Of a DNA stretch of 18,065 nucleotides, positions 13,924 through 18,065 are shown piece by piece. The notes under the pieces were generated by a model. That model saw only the letters and a list, made by a program, of their open reading frames with translations. It did no database searches and was not told the origin of the DNA. This DNA is from CAZDAW01 sp964503685 (GTDB lineage Bacteria > Chloroflexota > Anaerolineae > Anaerolineales > Anaerolineaceae), in contig CAZDAW010000072.1 in assembly GCA_964503685.1 (NCBI GenBank), positions 1 through 18,065 on the forward strand. Direction: 5' to 3'. Numbering within the stretch: position 1 is the stretch's first letter; each line of letters begins with the position of its first letter. The position numbers and the translations under genes are program-made.

Positions 13924-15885
13924 ATGTACAATCACCTGTTGAAGATGCAAAAAAGATTTTATCATTTCCTCGTTTTTATCAGCATCATCGGATTACTTTT
14001 TTATTTCACAGATGAAGTCCAAGCCCAGACTGCTAAACCAGATTTACCAGTCGATGATTTCGCTTCTGCCACCTACGAAGGTATTTCTGAATGGCAATAT
14101 ACTTCTTCGATGAATACTGCCCGGAGAGGATTTGGCGCGGCAGCATCAAATGGATACATTTATGTCCTGGGTGGTCAAGACTCCGGATGGAATAATATCG
14201 GAAGTGTGGAATATGCCCACGTTGAATCAAACGGTTCGCTGAGCGCATGGCAAACAACAACAGCGCTGACAACTTCAACCGCATTACCAGGCGCAGCCGT
14301 TTACAATGGATACATTTACATCGTGGGCGGATATACGGATAAAGCGTCAAATATTGTAGAATATGCCGCAATAAACCCCGATGGATCACTGGGTACTTGG
14401 ACACCCACCAGCGCTCTCATTCAGGGCAGGGTTGGCCCTGGTGTAGTTGCCGTTAATGGCTACCTTTATGCAATTGGTGGAGACGACGCTGGTGGAAATG
14501 CCTTCTCGAGTGCAGAATACGCCCCAATCAATCCCGATGGTTCTCTGGGAACATGGCAAACCACAAACAGCATGCCCCAACCTCGACAAACTTTTGGCCT
14601 GGCAGCATCGAACCAGACAATTTACGCGCTCGGCGGCAGGTCAGATGGCAGTTACCTCAATAGCGTGAATTACGCCGCAATCAATTCGGATGGAACACTT
14701 TCTACCTGGCAAACGACCTCTACAATGACCAGTTCACGCGTCTCATTTGGCGCAGAGCGTATGGGCGCTTATGTCTTTGCTGTTAGCGGGTGGAATGGCG
14801 GTTCCAGCAGCGCTCCGTTAACGAGCGTTGAGTATGCAGCAATACAGGCTGGGGGTGGGTTGGGAAGTTGGAAGACAACCAGTCCACTCAATAAAGGGAG
14901 GGAAGATCTCAGAGTTGTCGCATCAGGTAATTACCTCTATGCGATTGGCGGAGGAAACGCCTATGGCGCTCTTTATAACAGCGTTGAGGTTACGACATTT
15001 TCTGCAAAACCACTCAAAACCCCCGTACTCCGCTCCCCCAAAAATAAAACAATGGTGGACAAAAACCCCACATTGTTATGGACAGCAGTAGCCGGGGCGA
15101 CTCGATACAGTTTGCAGGTGGCAACAGATGCCGGTTTTTCGAATCTTGTAATAGATTCTGATGACATTACGACCACAACATACACGCCTGTTACTTCTTT
15201 AGATTTGAATCAGACTTTTTTCTGGCGAGTTAAAGCTTCAAATGACTCGGGCGCTGCCAGCGCGTGGAGTAATGTATTCCGCTTTTATACCGAGCCGGCG
15301 CAACCGGTTCCAAGTTCGCCCACCGATGGTTCATATCAATCAACATTAAAACCCAGTTTCACCTGGACTGATACTTCTAATGCAGGTCGTTATCAATTGC
15401 GTATATCAACCTCTTCGACATGTTCAGGAGGTAAAATATATACCGCTGCTGGTTTAAGTTACACCATAAAAACACCTCTCAAACCAGGGAAAACCTATTA
15501 TTGGGTAATACGCGGAAAAGGCATTGCAAAGAAATATGGCGATTGGTCAATATGCAGCAGTTTCATCGCTCCTCCAGCTCGACCGGTTCTTGTTTCACCA
15601 AAGAATGGGAAGACCATAAAAACAGACCTCCCAACTTTGATATGGAAACCGGCAGCCGGCGCCAACGAGTATCTGTTACAACTGGCAAGCAGCCCTGACT
15701 TCAGTACTGGCTTAAAGGAATGGAATATTACGGATGGCGCAAGATATACACTGACCACCAATCTGTATGATGGCGCTTATTACTGGCGAGTTAAGGCCAG
15801 TAATACAGGTGGAGAGGCCTCTGAGTGGTCGAAAGTGTACCGGTTCAAAGTAACAGGTTTTGGCTCGCCTTCTGGAAGTGAGTAG
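13924..15885 (+). CDS. Secreted kelch beta-propeller protein with three FN3-like domains
   Basis: A 653-residue protein with ATG behind AGGAGG (13912-13917, 6-nt spacing). Residues 11-34 form a signal peptide, probably cut after VQA34. Six kelch-type blades (about 58-356) repeat the pattern VEYA-INPDGSLGTW-T-L---R-G-----NGYIY--GG; INPDGSLGTW recurs almost exactly. Six blades close one propeller. Three FN3-like modules follow (about 366-456, 459-548, 552-643), each with the PTLLW/YRLQV-FWRVKASN type of core seen in surface-attached proteins. There is no lipobox, LPXTG or obvious membrane anchor at the C-terminus, so it is probably released or held non-covalently. Its own promoter and terminator make it a single-gene unit. 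The likely role is adhesion or carbohydrate/protein binding; no catalytic residues are recognised. Confidence 0.88.
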   Translation: MYNHLLKMQKRFYHFLVFISIIGLLFYFTDEVQAQTAKPDLPVDDFASATYEGISEWQYTSSMNTARRGFGAAASNGYIYVLGGQDSGWNNIGSVEYAHVESNGSLSAWQTTTALTTSTALPGAAVYNGYIYIVGGYTDKASNIVEYAAINPDGSLGTWTPTSALIQGRVGPGVVAVNGYLYAIGGDDAGGNAFSSAEYAPINPDGSLGTWQTTNSMPQPRQTFGLAASNQTIYALGGRSDGSYLNSVNYAAINSDGTLSTWQTTSTMTSSRVSFGAERMGAYVFAVSGWNGGSSSAPLTSVEYAAIQAGGGLGSWKTTSPLNKGREDLRVVASGNYLYAIGGGNAYGALYNSVEVTTFSAKPLKTPVLRSPKNKTMVDKNPTLLWTAVAGATRYSLQVATDAGFSNLVIDSDDITTTTYTPVTSLDLNQTFFWRVKASNDSGAASAWSNVFRFYTEPAQPVPSSPTDGSYQSTLKPSFTWTDTSNAGRYQLRISTSSTCSGGKIYTAAGLSYTIKTPLKPGKTYYWVIRGKGIAKKYGDWSICSSFIAPPARPVLVSPKNGKTIKTDLPTLIWKPAAGANEYLLQLASSPDFSTGLKEWNITDGARYTLTTNLYDGAYYWRVKASNTGGEASEWSKVYRFKVTGFGSPSGSE

Positions 15886-15920
15886 TATTCAGCTCCGCTT
15901 TTGACAAATGTTTTTAATTA

Positions 15921-15967
15921 CATTCGGCTTGGGAAAATATGCATCATATCCCAGCCGAATGTTTTTT
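15921..15967 (+). terminator. Strong intrinsic terminator after the kelch gene
   Basis: The stem CATTCGGCTTGGGA (15921-15934) pairs with TCCCAGCCGAATG (15949-15961) with one bulged base, and TTTTTT follows at 15962-15967. Confidence 0.85.
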
Positions 15968-16490
15968 ATATAGAGTATATTCGTCATCCGCTTTCAATGG
16001 CCGTCCACTTATGGGCAGGTTGGCTAACGCTTCAACACCTCCATCCTTCCAGCGGTCAGTCCCGCCATATATATACATCCAAACTACTACTTCGATTTCT
16101 TCGACAGAACAGGAAAACCCTGGAAAACGATCATGGTTTTCGCCTTTATGAACTTGTATTGTTTCTGCAAAAATTATTTTCTGCTTAGAAAAACCATCGA
16201 TATAATATGTACGCCATCGTAGCGCGTGATCCAAAAACCGGTGAACCATCTAATCAAATCGGTTTACAACGAGCTCCTGGTCGATAATTGATAATTGAAG
16301 TAGGCAATAGGCTGCCTGATCCGGCTCGATGGTATGGCGCATGAATTGCTGACGGCGGTTTTCCCGCGCCTGCCAACATGATGACAGAGAAGCATTCTGG
16401 TCGAAAATCTATTGTCAGCGCTTAAAGTGGTTCAAAACATAAAGGGTTTATAGTGCAGCGACCCGGAAATTATTAAGAAATTTTGTTCAC
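15968..16490. other. 523-bp stretch without a convincing intact gene
   Basis: Open frames here overlap the terminator or lack ribosome sites and family resemblance. The only piece of note is the short DUF1028-like frame at 16207-16287. The stretch may be decayed coding sequence between the kelch gene and the convergent esterase. Confidence 0.5.
16207..16287 (+). pseudogene. Possible DUF1028 N-terminal relic
   Basis: ATG 16207 opens a 26-residue frame beginning MYAIVARDPKTGE. This closely matches the conserved start of DUF1028 proteins (Ntn-hydrolase-like, typically TFSIVARDPKTGE). After about 13 residues the likeness is lost and TAA follows at 16285. No ribosome site is evident. Treated as a fragment; chance similarity is possible. 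Confidence 0.35.
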
Positions 16491-17627
16491 TCAGTACTCC
16501 AGCGCATATCTTTCGAAAAATTCCCAGATGATCTTATTACCATTGATTTTTAATATGGGGTCCTGTCCAGTATTGGCGCCGGTTCCGTTTGGATAAGTAT
16601 GTCCTCCGCCATCGATTGTGTAGAGCAACACTTCAACCCGATCGCGACAACCCTGCCAGGCTTCGATTTGCACGCCGTCCTGATTTGAAAGGGTTTCCGG
16701 ATGTGGAGCGCAACCGTTCATGACGCCCCAGTTTGCCGCCCAATCTTGAATAGGAGGCCAGACATCTGGCGATTGGTTGAGCAAGTCAAGATTGCTGACG
16801 CCATCGTAAGGAACAACATGGTCATCGTATCCGTGAAAAGCGAGCACGGGCATTGCCCGTTTGGGTGAGCAAATAGCAGGATAGGCGTAAGCGCCTGAGA
16901 CCGGGGCGATCGCCGCGATCTGATCAGACAGCTCGCAGGCGAGTCGGTTTGCCATCCCCCCACCCATCGAAAAACCGGTAACATAGACGCGCTTGCTGTC
17001 TATGGCGCAATTTTGCTTGAACAGCGCTATCAAATCGCGAATGAAAATGACATCGCCGTTATCCATACCCGGATTTAGATTCCATTGCGTCGGTTTGCCC
17101 AATCCTTGTGGATAAACAACAATAAAGCCAGATCGGCTTGCCTGGTGTGAAAGCCCGGTCATCAATTGTTGATCGTAAGCAGTCATCGGATAACCGTGCA
17201 GACTGAAAACCAGGGGTGTTTTCCCGTTGGGCAGGTACCCTGAAGGAATGAAGGTACGGAACTCACGCTCAATATCATTTGAAATGATTTTACGGACAGA
17301 CGCGCCGGGTTTGCAATCCCACCTGGGAAGATCCTCTGGCAGCGGAGGAGTTGGTATTGGCGTGAGAGTTTCGGTGGGAATGGGTGTAAGGGTGGGGGAT
17401 AAGAAAATCGGCAAAAGAGTAGCCGTTGGAACAGGCGTTTCTGTTTGCACTGGAATCTTAGTGAAAGCCTCAAGTGTTTGCGTGCTGGTATCGGAAGTTG
17501 CCGCGGATGTCGAAACGAGCGCAGCAGAATTGATGATGGATGACAGATTACATCCTGACAGAATCAATAAGGTGGTGATTTCGACAACGGCGCGACAATG
17601 ATTAAATAAGATCTTCATTATCACCAT
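16491..17627 (-). CDS. Lipoprotein esterase, PHB depolymerase / feruloyl esterase type
   Basis: A 378-residue protein. Signal sequence and lipobox LSGC give lipidated Cys26. Residues 40-98 are a Thr/Pro/Ser linker (TPVPTATLLP, PTLTPIPTETLTPIPTPP). The alpha/beta-hydrolase domain (about 103-378) has the oxyanion-hole region SLHGYP (141-146), nucleophile Ser219 in GFSMGGGMA, the acid in HGYDDHVVPY (264-273, Asp267 or Asp268) and His342 in GGGHTYP. This is the layout of LpqC/PHB-depolymerase-family esterases, which cleave polyhydroxyalkanoates or feruloyl/acetyl esters of plant polysaccharides. It should act outside the cell on polymeric esters. Start ATG 17627 lacks a ribosome site; ATG 17618 (Met4), with GGTG just upstream, is a good alternative that keeps the signal sequence. 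It is convergent with the kelch gene. Confidence 0.9.
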   Translation of the reverse strand: MVIMKILFNHCRAVVEITTLLILSGCNLSSIINSAALVSTSAATSDTSTQTLEAFTKIPVQTETPVPTATLLPIFLSPTLTPIPTETLTPIPTPPLPEDLPRWDCKPGASVRKIISNDIEREFRTFIPSGYLPNGKTPLVFSLHGYPMTAYDQQLMTGLSHQASRSGFIVVYPQGLGKPTQWNLNPGMDNGDVIFIRDLIALFKQNCAIDSKRVYVTGFSMGGGMANRLACELSDQIAAIAPVSGAYAYPAICSPKRAMPVLAFHGYDDHVVPYDGVSNLDLLNQSPDVWPPIQDWAANWGVMNGCAPHPETLSNQDGVQIEAWQGCRDRVEVLLYTIDGGGHTYPNGTGANTGQDPILKINGNKIIWEFFERYALEY

Positions 17628-17690
17628 TAACTGAGCGTACTTATATCACTTTAATTCGAGATGACACATAAATTATAAATTTTTGCTTTT

Positions 17691-17840
17691 ATTGCGAAGG
17701 ATCACCCCTATGGGATACGCTGCGCTAAACGGCTGACATCATACCCAAGAGGTAAGCAAACTCTTTCAAAAGATAAGAGAGACTGCTTCTCTCTCAAAGA
17801 GGGTTCGCCCTTGCGAGACATCGCTTCGCTTGCAGTAACA
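17691..17840. repeat. Dispersed palindromic repeat, copy 2
   Basis: A diverged relative of the 7105-7206 repeat. It begins ATTGCGAAGGATC, contains GAGAGACTGCTTC in the middle (17778-17790), and ends GCGCCC-like then TTGCGAGACATCGCTTCGCTTGCAGTAACA. The two ends are partly inverted copies of each other. It is extended by an insert compared with copy 1. Confidence 0.5.
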
Positions 17841-17956
17841 AAAATGGATAGTTTTTCCTAAATCCCAGCTCATATTAAATAGCAAATATTACCTGACTAT
17901 TAATGCTACATTTTACACGGTTTTTAGTGAAAGCATACAATTTATGCAGGATTAAA

Positions 17957-18065
17957 TCAGGCTGCTCGTTGATTCTTTTTGCCAGGTTGAGCAAGGATAA
18001 GACATTCCGCTGCAGCATGATAACAAAAACGGTAAACCTTTTCCAGAGCGAAAAATGAAGACGGT
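17957..18065 (-). CDS. Possible C-terminal end of a gene running off the right edge (partial)
   Basis: On the minus strand a frame open from the window edge (first full codon at 18064) gives 35 residues including ALEKVYRFCYHAAAECLILA and ends QPGKKNQRAA before TGA at 17957-17959. The composition looks like a helical C-terminus. A frame this short could be open by chance, so the call is weak. No family is recognised. Confidence 0.35.
   Translation of the reverse strand, partial: PSSFFALEKVYRFCYHAAAECLILAQPGKKNQRAA

Noticed and set aside
14033..15185. Several alternate-frame ORFs within the kelch gene
   Set aside because: They are shadows of the repeat-rich coding sequence; the plus-strand frame at 13924-15885 has signal peptide, blades and FN3-like modules.
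15901..16249. Overlapping short frames on both strands after the kelch gene
   Set aside because: They overlap the terminator hairpin at 15921-15967, have no ribosome sites and show no family resemblance.

Overview
The window looks like a piece of a chromosome from a Chloroflexota bacterium, most likely an Anaerolineae-type organism. This is inferred from gene style, not from a marker gene. The hints are moderate GC, surface proteins with long Thr/Pro linkers, a LysM + CSLREA + beta-helix + choice-of-anchor Q lipoprotein, a kelch/FN3-like secreted protein, a REC-CpaE/MinD-like fusion, and dispersed palindromic repeats of a kind I associate with Anaerolineae. No tRNA, rRNA, CRISPR array or intact mobile element was found.

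Left part (1-5465). The left edge holds the first 20 codons of a response regulator on the minus strand, preceded by what looks like a decayed BlaI/MecI-type C-terminus. Next is a XerC/D-like tyrosine recombinase that has lost most of its catalytic residues. It converges with tilS (tRNA-Ile2 lysidine synthetase), and the two stop codons abut as TGATCA. tilS appears to start at or next to its transcription start (leaderless). On the plus strand a receiver domain fused to a MinD/CpaE-like pseudo-ATPase is followed 12-33 nt later by a GAF-histidine kinase, a likely two-component pair with an unusual output.

Middle (5466-12433). A YbjQ-family gene converges on the kinase. A plus-strand pair follows, a GNAT acetyltransferase and a small TTG-initiated putative lipoprotein. 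A dispersed palindromic repeat then separates this from a minus-strand cluster, read from right to left: a PhzF-family enzyme interrupted by an in-frame TAG, a GNAT, a 733-residue LysM/CSLREA/beta-helix lipoprotein, and a secreted Thr/Pro-linker protein with a probable alpha-toroid. The last three are tightly packed (8-nt gap, then a 4-nt ATGA overlap) and probably co-transcribed. They may encode a cell-wall-associated, glycan-directed surface system. A perfect palindrome sits in the PhzF/MFS divergent promoter region.

Right part (12434-18065). An MFS-type transporter is followed by a separate transcription unit for a six-blade kelch protein with three FN3-like domains, which has a near-consensus extended -10 promoter and a strong intrinsic terminator. 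A 523-bp stretch without a convincing intact gene carries a possible DUF1028 relic. Then comes a minus-strand lipoprotein esterase of the PHB depolymerase/feruloyl esterase type, a second diverged copy of the dispersed repeat, and possibly the 3' end of another minus-strand gene at the right edge.

The most unusual items are the catalytically dead recombinase, the receiver-pseudoATPase/kinase pair, the amber-interrupted PhzF, the leaderless tilS, and the co-transcribed surface-protein cluster. None is proof of a new system. The surface cluster and the receiver-pseudoATPase pair are the best candidates.
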